DNA of 14,016 nucleotides, from NCBI GenBank assembly GCA_017883345.1, contig JADGNT010000035.1, positions 1-14,016 of the forward strand. The letters are read 5' to 3'. A model generated the notes under the pieces. That model saw only the letters and a list, made by a program, of their open reading frames with translations, was not told where the DNA came from and did not search any database. Positions 1 to 6,701 of the stretch are shown in pieces. A program made the position numbers and the translations under genes. Source of the stretch: Candidatus Solibacter sp. (GTDB lineage: Bacteria > Acidobacteriota > Terriglobia > Bryobacterales > Bryobacteraceae). The first letter of the stretch is position 1. Each line of letters begins with the position of its first letter.

Positions 1-521
1 GCTGTCGCGAGAGCCCGGGCAGTGCCTTTCCGGGCAAACCACGAGCAATTGAATGATCCTCGTATCTGGTGCATGTTTCCTCTCCTGTTATGCTCTTCGG
101 CAGCCCTTATTGGACGCGAAGAAGCCCCTCGATGTGTCTGGTCACGAACGCGACCGAAAGTTCAGATGGTGCCGAGTCTATCACGCCAGCAAGAGGCAGA
201 TATGCTTTTCACTTCAATCAATGTAAACTTCCGCACTACTAGTAACTCCAGTACGGCGGCTGCGCCGCGAGAATCACCCAGTCTCTTAGGCGGCCACACG
301 TCGCGGCTTATGGAACGGTTGACGTACTCGGAAATTGGAGTGTCCAAGTCCCGCCTGTGGGAGTTAGCGGTTCACGACCTCGCGAAAACGTTGGCTATCG
401 AGAACAGCTCTTGGACATCCGTCCAACAACCGGATGAGTCCTGGTAAACGACGATTTCGGCATAAAGCTGTGCCAAAGGGGTCTCCGGGTGGCTTCCCGC
501 CAGTCGCCAGGATCTTCTGAA
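1..521. other. Stretch without a recognisable gene
   Basis: No protein family can be recognised here on either strand. By hand count about 54% of bases 1-480 are G or C, clearly below the genes to the right. One forward frame is open from the left edge to 447, but its peptide is rich in Arg, Ser and Trp, has no domain-like pattern, and no ribosome binding site precedes its first ATG at 22. Reverse-strand frames are short and equally anonymous. The lower GC and its position next to a broken toxin gene suggest decayed or transferred DNA, but that is inference. Confidence 0.5.
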
Positions 522-968
522 TTACTCTCCAACCTGGGCGATGACCCGATCGTAGAGATCTTGATCCATGAAGGACCGGAGTGCCAGCAGCCGATCCAAC
601 TGCGGCCTGATCTTGGCCAGGAAACCGCGCTCCTTGCCCGCCATGAGGATACCGGCCGTCCCAATCACCCGGAGACCCAGAGACGTGGCAAGCCGTCGCG
701 CAGGCTGTTCATCCAGAATGAGCAGCGCGGCTGCCAACTCCAAACCCAAACTGATGACCTCATGTTCTCCTGGACCAATGGAAGCGCTCACCGTGCCGGG
801 TTGGAGCGGATGTGCCAGTTCCTGGACAAGGACCCAATCGGGCAGTTTTGCTACCGTTGGCTCCACTTCCCTGGCAACGGCAGGAGGAATGCAAATGCAG
901 GTGTGAAGCCGGCGCAGCAGATCGAGTTGGCCAATCTGAGTAAGCGCGATTAGCGGACTCGAATTGGA
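522..968 (-). pseudogene. DUF3368 (PIN-like) toxin, 5'-truncated
   Basis: The reverse-strand frame reads as a nearly whole DUF3368 protein, the PIN-fold family usually paired with UPF0175 antitoxins and presumed to be an RNase. Visible family blocks are the N-terminal [18 protein letters not shown], then IPPAVAREV, a central LILDEQPARRLATSLGL, and the C-terminal GTAGILMAGKERG. About 149 codons including the TAA stop match the domain, but the frame continues upstream into unrelated sequence with no ATG, GTG or TTG where the usual MIVV-type start should be. The first usable start, GTG at 866, would remove the conserved first motif. No antitoxin gene lies upstream; a piece of aconitase is there instead. 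I infer an inactive remnant. The family call is firm; the nuclease role is by homology only. Confidence 0.72.
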
Positions 969-1088
969 AAGATTTCGTTTACCGCGGTGGTGCGCGTGGA
1001 TACTCCGCAGGAAGTGGAGTACTACCGCAATGGCGGAATTCTGCCCTATGTGGTACGCCGGTTGGCGGCCCCCATACCATCCAACTGA
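954..1088 (+). pseudogene. acnA: Aconitate hydratase C-terminal remnant
   Basis: This frame has an in-frame TAG just before it and no start codon. It encodes about 40 residues matching the extreme C-terminus of AcnA-type aconitase, which isomerises citrate to isocitrate in the TCA cycle. The diagnostic stretch is [20 protein letters not shown] followed by VVRRLAA, then a TGA stop. Recognisable similarity starts at about GKISF (966-980). A full AcnA has roughly 900 residues, so over 95% of the gene is missing. It ends 10 bp from the stop of the convergent SDR gene, which looks like a normal convergent arrangement on its 3' side, so the break is on its 5' side. The fragment cannot be functional. 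Confidence 0.75.
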
Positions 1089-1098
1089 CGCCTGGCGG

Positions 1099-1842
1099 TT
1101 AGTGCATCACCCATCCGCCATCCACGTTGAGCGTCTGGCCGGTCATTCCGTCGCTCAACTCCGAACTCAGAAAAAGGCAGACGCGCGCGATATCCAGCGG
1201 CAGAATGCGCCGTTCGAGGCACTGCGAGGCCATCATTGCCTGGACCTGTTGCGCGGTCACCACCTTGGCCTCCGCGTCGACCTTAATCGCACCCGGGGTG
1301 ATGCAGTTGACGTGGATATTGTGTTCGCCCATTTCCCGCGCCAGCGAGCGGGTCAGCCCAATCACGCCGCCCTTTGACGCCACGTAGTGCGCGAGCAATG
1401 CCATCCCGAGGTGGAACGTTACCGAGGAAATATTGACCACCTTCCCGCCGCGCCGCGCCACCATGTGGGGCAGCACCATTTGCAGCGTGTGGAACATGCT
1501 CTTCAAGTTGATCTCGTGCATTTCGTCCCACTGCGCTTCGGACATTTCGAGGAAAGCCTGGCGGGGGTAGACGCCCGCGTTATTGATCAGCACATCGATG
1601 CGGCCGAAACCGCCGATCGCGCTCTCCACCCAGGGTGCGATGTCCTGGCGACGCCGCACGTCGCCGCCGAATGCCGTCGCCTCTCCGCCCGCCGACACGA
1701 TGGATTCGGCAACCCGCTGGCAACCTGCCAGATCCCGATCGAGAATGTAGGTGTGCGCGCCTTGACTGGCAAAGAGCCGGGCAACTGCCTCGCCGATTCC
1801 GGTGGCGGCGCCAGTGATCAATGCGACCCGATCCTTCAACAT
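1099..1842 (-). CDS. SDR-family oxidoreductase, FabG-like
   Basis: This is a classical short-chain dehydrogenase/reductase of 247 residues, the usual length for the family, with a single Rossmann domain. The cofactor loop TGAATGIG is at 10-17. Asp35 at the end of strand 2 points to NAD(H) rather than NADP(H). NNAG is at 87-90, and the catalytic set is Asn112, Ser140 (VVNISS), Tyr153 and Lys157 (YVASK). The C-terminus ends in a typical TGQTLNVDGGW. It is cytoplasmic. The substrate cannot be read from sequence: similar proteins include 3-oxoacyl-ACP reductases and sugar or polyol dehydrogenases. The ATG at 1842 is used because the glycine loop follows at the normal distance, although no clear Shine-Dalgarno is seen. 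It lies 127 bp downstream of another reverse-strand gene, so co-transcription is possible. Confidence 0.9.
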   Translation of the reverse strand: MLKDRVALITGAATGIGEAVARLFASQGAHTYILDRDLAGCQRVAESIVSAGGEATAFGGDVRRRQDIAPWVESAIGGFGRIDVLINNAGVYPRQAFLEMSEAQWDEMHEINLKSMFHTLQMVLPHMVARRGGKVVNISSVTFHLGMALLAHYVASKGGVIGLTRSLAREMGEHNIHVNCITPGAIKVDAEAKVVTAQQVQAMMASQCLERRILPLDIARVCLFLSSELSDGMTGQTLNVDGGWVMH

Positions 1843-1969
1843 GGCAACATCATAACCCGCTGGCGCGCGTATCGGGGAAAAATGTGCGGGATCAAAGACC
1901 GGCGCATGGCGTGCGCCGTGCCGCCGTTCAGCGCCGGGAGAAGTGTCGGCAGGATGAGCATGGGCCTGG

Positions 1970-2467
1970 TCATTTCCTGGCGCCCTCGCGGTGTGCCGCG
2001 GCTTCGAGGTACGGGGCGAACTCCTTCCCCGGCGCGGCGATTTCGAATTTGATGTTCAGCGTGTCCTTGCCGGTGCTGGTGTAGGTCAGGCGGAATCGCG
2101 GACTGGACGGCGCGCCTTGCGAAACAAAAACCACGCCTCCTTCGGCGGGTTTGACGGTGTATTGAATTACGTGCTCCTCGTTATCGAAGTAAGTGGCGCG
2201 CAATGCATGGGTGGTTTCGTCGCGGTAGACGATCGTCAGATCGTCGTGCCGGGACGCGGGCCTGCCGTTGGCCGGCGGGTACTCGGCGAAGCTCTTGCGC
2301 ACTAGAACCTTGCCCTGGAGATCCGGGGAAAACGAAAATGCGCCCGACCCTTGCCCCGGTTGTCCGCCGCCTTCGCCGGCCCAGTTGCCCACCAGAAACT
2401 GCGCCGGGCCCCAGTCCTGACCAAGCAGGGAACACACAAACCACCCGGCGATCGCCACGCGCTTCAT
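1970..2467 (-). CDS. Secreted protein of unknown function
   Basis: The 165-residue product starts with a short signal peptide (KR, then a hydrophobic run to about residue 16), so it is probably exported. The mature part opens with FLVGNWAGEG, then alternating polar and hydrophobic strands (LVRKSFAEYP, DLTIVYRDE, LRATYFDNEEHVIQYTV, FRLTYTSTGKDTLNIKFEIA). This is the look of a small lipocalin-like or nitrobindin-like beta barrel, a shape common among acidobacterial secreted proteins. The fold is inference from pattern. I see no catalytic motif and no lipobox. The ATG is followed directly by the signal sequence, which supports this start. The gene is divergent from the WXXGXW protein, with about 160 bp between the starts. 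Confidence 0.72.
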   Translation of the reverse strand: MKRVAIAGWFVCSLLGQDWGPAQFLVGNWAGEGGGQPGQGSGAFSFSPDLQGKVLVRKSFAEYPPANGRPASRHDDLTIVYRDETTHALRATYFDNEEHVIQYTVKPAEGGVVFVSQGAPSSPRFRLTYTSTGKDTLNIKFEIAAPGKEFAPYLEAAAHREGARK

Positions 2468-2615
2468 GGCTACCAGGATAATCCAAACAACGACGTGGCA
2501 TAAGGCTCCGCCTTGTGCATCCGCGCCGAAGCCCGGGCGGATGCAGATCCGTGCTCGAAATACCTTGGGCCAGCAACGTGCTCCCTATAAACTGCGTTCA
2601 CCACGCAATCGAAAG

Positions 2616-2623
2616 AAAAGGAG
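2616..2623 (+). promoter_or_regulatory. Shine-Dalgarno fixing a GTG start
   Basis: AAAAGGAG lies 7 nt before the GTG at 2631. It is the best ribosome binding site in this part of the window and shows that the protein starts at the GTG, not at an ATG about 165 bp upstream in the same frame. The signal peptide also begins exactly at this GTG. Confidence 0.8.
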
Positions 2624-2630
2624 TCGAATC

Positions 2631-2993
2631 GTGAAAATTAAAGTGCTTGTATTGATGTTGTTGGCAGCGGGAGCCGTCTTTGCTCAGGTCTCCGTCGGAA
2701 TCAGAATTGGCGCGCCGCCGCCGGACCGTGTAATGAGGGCTCAGCCGCGCAGTCCCGGCGCCGGGTATGTTTGGGTAGCGGGCTACCAGTACCCTGTGGG
2801 CAACCGCTACCAGTGGCACCAAGGATACTGGACCCGTCCTGCGTACGAAGGCGCAACCTGGGTGGCACCTCACCATGATGGACAGCAGTACTTTAACGGC
2901 TACTGGAAGGGCGATCGTGGCCAAGTCAACCACGACCATAAATGGGACAAATCGAAGGACAAAAACCGGGACTACAATCGCGACCACAAGTAG
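2631..2993 (+). CDS. Secreted WXXGXW (YXWGXW) repeat protein
   Basis: The 120-residue product has a clear signal peptide (MKIKVLVLMLLAAGAVFAQ, cleavage likely after FA at about 18) and a mature part rich in Trp, Tyr and Gly. The repeats are visible as YVWVAGYQYPVGNRYQWHQG at 46-65 followed by YW, and then YFNGYW at 87-92. They match the WXXGXW repeat family of small periplasmic or surface proteins, whose function is unknown. The tail from about residue 93 is highly charged and His/Asp/Lys-rich (HDHKWDKSKDKNRDYNRDHK), which could bind metal or polyanions; that is speculation. The GTG start is set by a strong Shine-Dalgarno 7 nt upstream. It is monocistronic, with a hairpin 63 bp after the stop. 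Confidence 0.85.
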   Translation: MKIKVLVLMLLAAGAVFAQVSVGIRIGAPPPDRVMRAQPRSPGAGYVWVAGYQYPVGNRYQWHQGYWTRPAYEGATWVAPHHDGQQYFNGYWKGDRGQVNHDHKWDKSKDKNRDYNRDHK

Positions 2994-3055
2994 CTGATGG
3001 CACTTCGATGAAGACGGGACCGGCCAGGTCCAGGATCACAGCTTGAAACGCTGCC

Positions 3056-3081
3056 TGCCGGAATAGGAACCTGTTCCGGCA
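3056..3081 (+). terminator. Possible terminator hairpin between convergent genes
   Basis: An 8-bp perfect stem, TGCCGGAA with TTCCGGCA, encloses a 10-nt loop. It lies between the ends of two convergent genes (stops at 2993 and 3162), the usual place for a bidirectional terminator. No T-run follows on either strand, so it may only stabilise or mark transcript ends. Confidence 0.35.
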
Positions 3082-3161
3082 CGATCCCTTGAGCAGGTGC
3101 CCTTACACCCAGAAGATCTTTCGGGATCGGCCGGAGACTGCTCACACAGCGAGAGTAGAGA

Positions 3162-3944
3162 TCACTTCCAGACCTTCCACGGCGCTTGGCCTTTTGCCCA
3201 CAACTCGTTCAAATATTGATACTCCCGGTAGGTATCCATGGCGAAAAAGAAGCCATCATGCCGGTAGGCCATCAGTTCGCCGTCCGCCGCCAGGCGTTCG
3301 AGGGGCCCGCGTTCCAGCACGCAGTCGTCGCCTTCACCTTCCAGATATTTCAGAACTCCGCGGTCGAATACAAAAAAGCCGGCGTTTACCCATCCATCCG
3401 ATTGCGGTTTCTCCGCAAAATGCGCCACGCGGCCACCGGATTCAATGTCCACTACTCCGAAACGCGATACCGGGCGTACGGTGGTGAGGGTCGCCAGTTT
3501 GCCGTGGGCACGGTGAAACTCGAGGAGGGCGGAAATGTCGACATTCGCCAACCCGTCGCCATACGTCAGCATGAAAGTATCGGAGTCCAGGTAGCGTGCA
3601 ACTCTCTTCAGCCGGCCTCCGGTCATCGTCTCCTGCCCCGTCTCGGCGAGACAAACCTGGAAGTCCTGCTCGGCGTGCTCATCGTGAAAACGAATCGCAT
3701 CTTGCCGTCCGAGGCAGATCGTGAAATCGTTGTTCATCGCCTCATAATTGAGGAAGTACTCCTTGATCATGTGGCCCCGGTACCCCAGGCAAAGCACGAA
3801 GTCGCGGAGACCGTAATGAGAGAACAATTTCATGATGTGCCATAGGATCGGCCGAGTTCCCACGGATACGAGCGGTTTCGGCCTGAACTCGGTTTCTTCA
3901 CGGAGCCTCGTGCCTTGGCCACCACACAATATGACGACTTTCAC
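3162..3944 (-). CDS. rfbF: Glucose-1-phosphate cytidylyltransferase
   Basis: The enzyme makes CDP-glucose from CTP and glucose-1-phosphate, the first step to CDP-linked 3,6-dideoxyhexoses and related sugars of surface polysaccharide. From the GTG at 3944 it has 260 residues, close to the usual 257. The nucleotide-binding loop is CGGQGTRLREET at 7-18 with EFRPKP at 19-24. Other family blocks are ILWHIMK, MTGGRLKRV at 107-115, TYGDGLANVD at 127-136, RFGVVDI at 161-167, EKPQSDGWVNAGFFVF at 178-193 and a C-terminal KGQAPWKVW. A longer open frame reaches 4265, but that extension crosses a hairpin element and has no family similarity, so I reject it. No CDP-glucose dehydratase or glycosyltransferase gene is adjacent, so its pathway partners must be elsewhere. 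Confidence 0.93.
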   Translation of the reverse strand: MKVVILCGGQGTRLREETEFRPKPLVSVGTRPILWHIMKLFSHYGLRDFVLCLGYRGHMIKEYFLNYEAMNNDFTICLGRQDAIRFHDEHAEQDFQVCLAETGQETMTGGRLKRVARYLDSDTFMLTYGDGLANVDISALLEFHRAHGKLATLTTVRPVSRFGVVDIESGGRVAHFAEKPQSDGWVNAGFFVFDRGVLKYLEGEGDDCVLERGPLERLAADGELMAYRHDGFFFAMDTYREYQYLNELWAKGQAPWKVWK

Positions 3945-4057
3945 TGTATTTCCACTATCCTTAACGTTTATTTCCAGCTCTTGTTTTGATCTTAGCTCAA
4001 ATGCCGTCAACTGCGATGGGCGACCCAAGCTGACGGCCCATTGCCAGGAGAGGACAC

Positions 4058-4152
4058 GTGGCTGGACTCGAAATTGATGCGCTCCCTCTCTATGACCAAC
4101 GGACGGTTGAGGACCTGAGGCACTACGCAAGAATAACTTCGCAGTTGCTGCC
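4058..4152 (+). other. Possible start of a small gene cut by a repeat
   Basis: A GTG at 4058 is preceded by AGGAG at 4047-4051 with a 6-nt gap and opens a frame beginning MAGLEIDALPLYDQRTVEDL, which reads like a normal soluble protein. After about 32 codons the frame enters the 113-bp hairpin element, where the composition turns abruptly to Arg/Pro/Ala. The frame stays open through the element and stops at 4315. CTGCC occurs just left of the element (4148-4152) and 2 nt beyond its right end (4268-4272); cutting out 4153-4272 would remove exactly 40 codons. I do not recognise the peptide. This may be a small gene split by insertion, or chance. Confidence 0.25.
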
Positions 4153-4265
4153 GTGGCGCACGCACTCCTGCGTGCCGCGTCGAGTCTCACTCGACGCTGG
4201 AGCGCCCCGGGGCCAGCGGGCGTCGGCAACAGTGCCGACGCTGCACGCCGGAGTGCGTGCGCCAC
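4153..4265. repeat. 113-bp three-hairpin palindromic element (REP/MITE-like)
   Basis: The outer arms, 4153-4174 and 4244-4265, are 22-nt inverted repeats with one mismatch, starting GTGGCGCACGCACTCC. Inside are three further hairpins: 4177-4185 with 4189-4197 (9-bp perfect stem GCGTCGAGT/ACTCGACGC, loop CTC); 4195-4200 with 4213-4218 (CGCTGG/CCAGCG around a CCCCGGGG core, sharing three bases with the first); and 4220-4228 with 4233-4241 (9-bp perfect stem GCGTCGGCA/TGCCGACGC, loop ACAG). The near symmetry suggests a cruciform or structured RNA, as in compound REP elements or non-autonomous mobile elements. There is no coding content. It accounts for most of the intergenic gap 3945-4340, between the cytidylyltransferase start and the histidine kinase stop. 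Confidence 0.8.
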
Positions 4266-4340
4266 ATCTGCCAGTCAGCCAATGTGAGGTTATTCCTGCG
4301 TTGGCCCTAAGTTGAGCCGTAAGGGCAGGCGCGAGTTCAT

Positions 4341-5882
4341 TTATGCCACGCCACCCGCCAAATCCATGGTGTCGCTGCCGGCGCCGGCGTTGGGCAGGCG
4401 GATGAGGAAGCGGGTTCCCTTGCCCGGGGTGCTCTCGACTTCGATCTTGCCGTTGTGGGCCTTGACGATCCAGGCGACGAAACTGAGGCCGAGTCCGAGG
4501 CCCTGTTCGGGAGTGGGCGCCGTGCCCTGGCCGGGGACGCGGTAGAAGCGGTCGAAGATATGCGGCAAGTGCTCGGTAGGAATGCCGCGGCCGTTATCCT
4601 CCACCGCGAGTTCGACGAAGCTGGGGTGCACCTGAAGGGACATCTTCACGGCGCCGCCTTCGGGAGTGAACTTGAGCGCGTTGGAAAGCAGGTTGGTGAT
4701 CATGCGCTCAATCTGCACGCGATCGGCTTCGGCGGAACACTCGGCCGGCAGTTCGGCGGTCAGGCGCACGCCGGCGGCTTCGGCGGGGATCTGGAACTGC
4801 TCCACCAGGTCATCCACTACTTCGCACAGGTTGAGGCGCGATTTCTGAAGCACGATCTGACCACTCTCGGCCTGGGAAAGCAGGAGTAGAGCGCGCACGA
4901 TCTGGCTCAGGCGGTCGATATCGGTGAGCGCGTTGAACATGGCTTCGCGATACTGATCCGTGGTCTGGGCGGTGAAGAGCGCGACTTCGAGCTGTCCGCG
5001 GATGGCGGTGATGGGGGTGCGCAGCTCGTGGGAGACATCGGCGGAGAACTGGCGCATCTGCTGGAAGCTGGCTTCCAGGCGCTCGATCATGCGGTTGAAG
5101 GTGAGGATGAGGGTATCCAGTTCGTCGCCCGCGCCGCGCGTGGGAATGCGCATGCTGAGGTTGGAGCCGGAGATGCGCTGCGCGGCCTGCGCCACGGCGA
5201 GCACCGGCGTGAGCGCGCGGCCCGCCATGTAATAGCCCAGCAGCGAGCCGAGGATGAGCGCGCCGGGAATCACGGCGGCGAAGACCCACGTATAGTCGCG
5301 CAGCGTCTTGACGTTATCCGCATAGGATGCGCCGACAGCGACGTAGTAGGGTGCCCCGTGGCGTTCGGAATAGACGATTCCGCCGCGAATTCTGACAGGC
5401 TCGCCGTCGGAAGTCTTGCGCTCTTCCCAGAAGATTTTAGGCTTGGGGGAAGCCGTCGCCTCCATCACCTTCTTGCGGATGTCGGCGGGCTTATCGACTC
5501 CGACGTCGTCATAGGTGGTGGAGACGGCGGGTTTGCCAGTAACGGAATCGGGGATGGGGTTGCCATACTGATCGGCGACCATGTAGATCTTGCGGGTGTC
5601 GAGAACGATGGTGGTCTCGTCGGGATCTTTGTCGTCGTAGTACCAGGCCGAGCAAATCTTGTTGCCAAACTCCAGGACGGGTTCGATGCGCATGTAGCCC
5701 TTCATGGCGGCCCAGTCGGCGTTGAGTTCTTCCTGAAGCTGGTCGTCCAACTTGGTGGCGAGGCGCGCACGAAAGGCCAGGGCGACGCCGGTGAGGAGCA
5801 CCGTGAACAGTACCGCGTAGCTGATGGTAAGGCGGAAGCGAAGGCCGCGAAAGAGGCGGCGGAAATCGCGCTTGCGGCTCAC
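4341..5882 (-). CDS. Two-component sensor histidine kinase
   Basis: A membrane sensor kinase of 513 residues. Segment TM1 is at about 18-37, a periplasmic sensor region of about 160 residues follows, and TM2 is at about 198-220. The sensor ends in a stretch (GGIVYSERHGAPYYVAVGAS) typical of kinases of the CusS/heavy-metal and general OmpR-partner type. HAMP is at about 220-273. HisKA carries DVSHELRTP with phospho-accepting His285. The ATPase domain has the N box NLLSNALKF at 397-405, the G1 box DNGRG at 429-433, the F box FDRFYR at 443-448 and the G2 box GLGLGLSF at 461-468. All catalytic motifs are intact. The start is a GTG 1 nt after the TGA of the response regulator, so the pair is translationally coupled. 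The signal sensed is unknown; a metal-responsive role would be a guess. Confidence 0.95.
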   Translation of the reverse strand: MSRKRDFRRLFRGLRFRLTISYAVLFTVLLTGVALAFRARLATKLDDQLQEELNADWAAMKGYMRIEPVLEFGNKICSAWYYDDKDPDETTIVLDTRKIYMVADQYGNPIPDSVTGKPAVSTTYDDVGVDKPADIRKKVMEATASPKPKIFWEERKTSDGEPVRIRGGIVYSERHGAPYYVAVGASYADNVKTLRDYTWVFAAVIPGALILGSLLGYYMAGRALTPVLAVAQAAQRISGSNLSMRIPTRGAGDELDTLILTFNRMIERLEASFQQMRQFSADVSHELRTPITAIRGQLEVALFTAQTTDQYREAMFNALTDIDRLSQIVRALLLLSQAESGQIVLQKSRLNLCEVVDDLVEQFQIPAEAAGVRLTAELPAECSAEADRVQIERMITNLLSNALKFTPEGGAVKMSLQVHPSFVELAVEDNGRGIPTEHLPHIFDRFYRVPGQGTAPTPEQGLGLGLSFVAWIVKAHNGKIEVESTPGKGTRFLIRLPNAGAGSDTMDLAGGVA

Positions 5883-5883
5883 A

Positions 5884-6600
5884 TCACACCTGCGGAGCGG
5901 CGGCCGGGCCGGCGGGCTTTTCGGCCGCCTTTTCGGGGGCTTCGATCATGTAGCCGATGCCGCGCACGGTCTGGATCAGCTTCTGCGGGTAGCGGTCGTC
6001 GATCTTGCTGCGCAGGTGGCGGATGTAGACATCGACGATGTTGGTGAGCCCGTCGTAGTCCATATCCCAGACGTGCTCGACGATCATGGTGCGGCTCAGC
6101 GGGCGGCCCTTGTTGCGCATCATGTATTCGAGGATGCCGAATTCCTTGGGGGCGAGCTCGATGGTTTCGGCGCCGCGGACCACCTTGCGGCGGATGCAGT
6201 CGAGGGTAAGTTCGGCCACCTGGAGGCGTTCGGGGGTGGGCTGGCCGCGCCGCAGGAGGGCGCGGACGCGCGCCAGGAGTTCGACAAAGGCGAAGGGCTT
6301 GACCAGGTAATCGTCGGCGCCTTGTTCCAGCCCTTTGACCCGATCGTCGAGCGCGCCGCGGGCGCTCAGAATGAGCACCGGGGGACCGACTTTGCGGTTG
6401 CGGATTTTTTCCAGAACCTGAAGGCCGTCCATATCGGGCAGCATGCGGTCCAGAATCACCAGATCGTAATCGGTGGCGTGGATACACTCCAGTGCCGCGC
6501 CGCCGGTGAGTGCCGCATCCACCGCGTATCCGGCGCCTTCCAGGCCCCGGCAGAGGAAGTCGGCGATGCGCTTTTCGTCCTCGACGACTAGAAGTCTCAT
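5884..6600 (-). CDS. OmpR/PhoB-family response regulator
   Basis: A 238-residue DNA-binding response regulator, partner of the kinase that starts 1 nt after its stop. The receiver domain (about 1-115) has the acidic pair Glu7/Asp8, phospho-acceptor Asp51 in LVILDRMLPDMDG, Ser79 at the switch position and Lys101 in DDYLVKPF. The winged-helix effector (about 125-222) shows LAPKEFGILEYMMRNKGR, the recognition-helix region TNIVDVYIRHLRSKID and the hairpin TVRGIGYMI. An Ala/Pro-rich tail of about 15 residues follows. The ATG at 6600 fits the usual MRLLVVEDE start; the open frame extends to 6711, but that would add a non-homologous leader across a hairpin repeat. No Shine-Dalgarno is evident before the start. 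It regulates transcription when phosphorylated; its targets are unknown. Confidence 0.95.
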   Translation of the reverse strand: MRLLVVEDEKRIADFLCRGLEGAGYAVDAALTGGAALECIHATDYDLVILDRMLPDMDGLQVLEKIRNRKVGPPVLILSARGALDDRVKGLEQGADDYLVKPFAFVELLARVRALLRRGQPTPERLQVAELTLDCIRRKVVRGAETIELAPKEFGILEYMMRNKGRPLSRTMIVEHVWDMDYDGLTNIVDVYIRHLRSKIDDRYPQKLIQTVRGIGYMIEAPEKAAEKPAGPAAAPQV

Positions 6601-6620
6601 GTGATTACAGCTTAACGCAA
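6601..6620. repeat. 20-bp direct repeat, copy 1
   Basis: GTGATTACAGCTTAACGCAA directly abuts the response-regulator start codon. The same 20 bp with two differences is found at 7131-7150, upstream of a small secreted-protein gene. Copy 2 carries the -35 box of that gene's promoter (reverse strand TTGCGT), but copy 1 lacks the matching -10 box at the right distance. Confidence 0.7.
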
Positions 6621-6652
6621 GTAGGACGGACGATCGCCTTTTGTCGTCTGTC
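6621..6652 (+). repeat. 32-nt hairpin repeat, copy A
   Basis: The repeat starts GTAGGACGGACGATCGCC and ends TCGTCTGTC. The stem pairs GACGGACGA with TCGTCTGTC (9 positions, one G-T pair) around a 10-nt loop. It matches copy C at 13594-13625 with two differences over 32 nt, and pairs in opposite orientation with copy B at 6702-6733, giving a REP-like inverted pair in the 136-bp gap before the response regulator. Confidence 0.75.
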
Positions 6653-6701
6653 ACCCGGCAGCCAGTGAGGGAGCGGTTGCGGGTGAAGGGCATCGAGGCA
6701 T

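Noticed and set aside
22..447. A 141-codon forward frame at the left edge
   Set aside because: No ribosome binding site, no family resemblance, no clear third-position GC preference and an odd Arg/Ser/Trp-rich composition. I cannot support it as a gene.
1900..1918. A 7-bp stem with a 5-nt loop as a terminator between the secreted protein and the SDR
   Set aside because: Short stem and no adjacent T-run on the transcribed strand; stems of this size are expected by chance in GC-rich DNA.
3945..4020. TTGACG upstream of the cytidylyltransferase as a -35 box
   Set aside because: No acceptable -10 box at 15-19 nt; the only TAAGAT-like hexamer is 10 nt away.
3945..4265. A 107-residue N-terminal extension of the cytidylyltransferase
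   Set aside because: It reads through the hairpin element, is Ala/Arg-rich without similarity to the family, and the GTG at 3944 gives the standard protein length.
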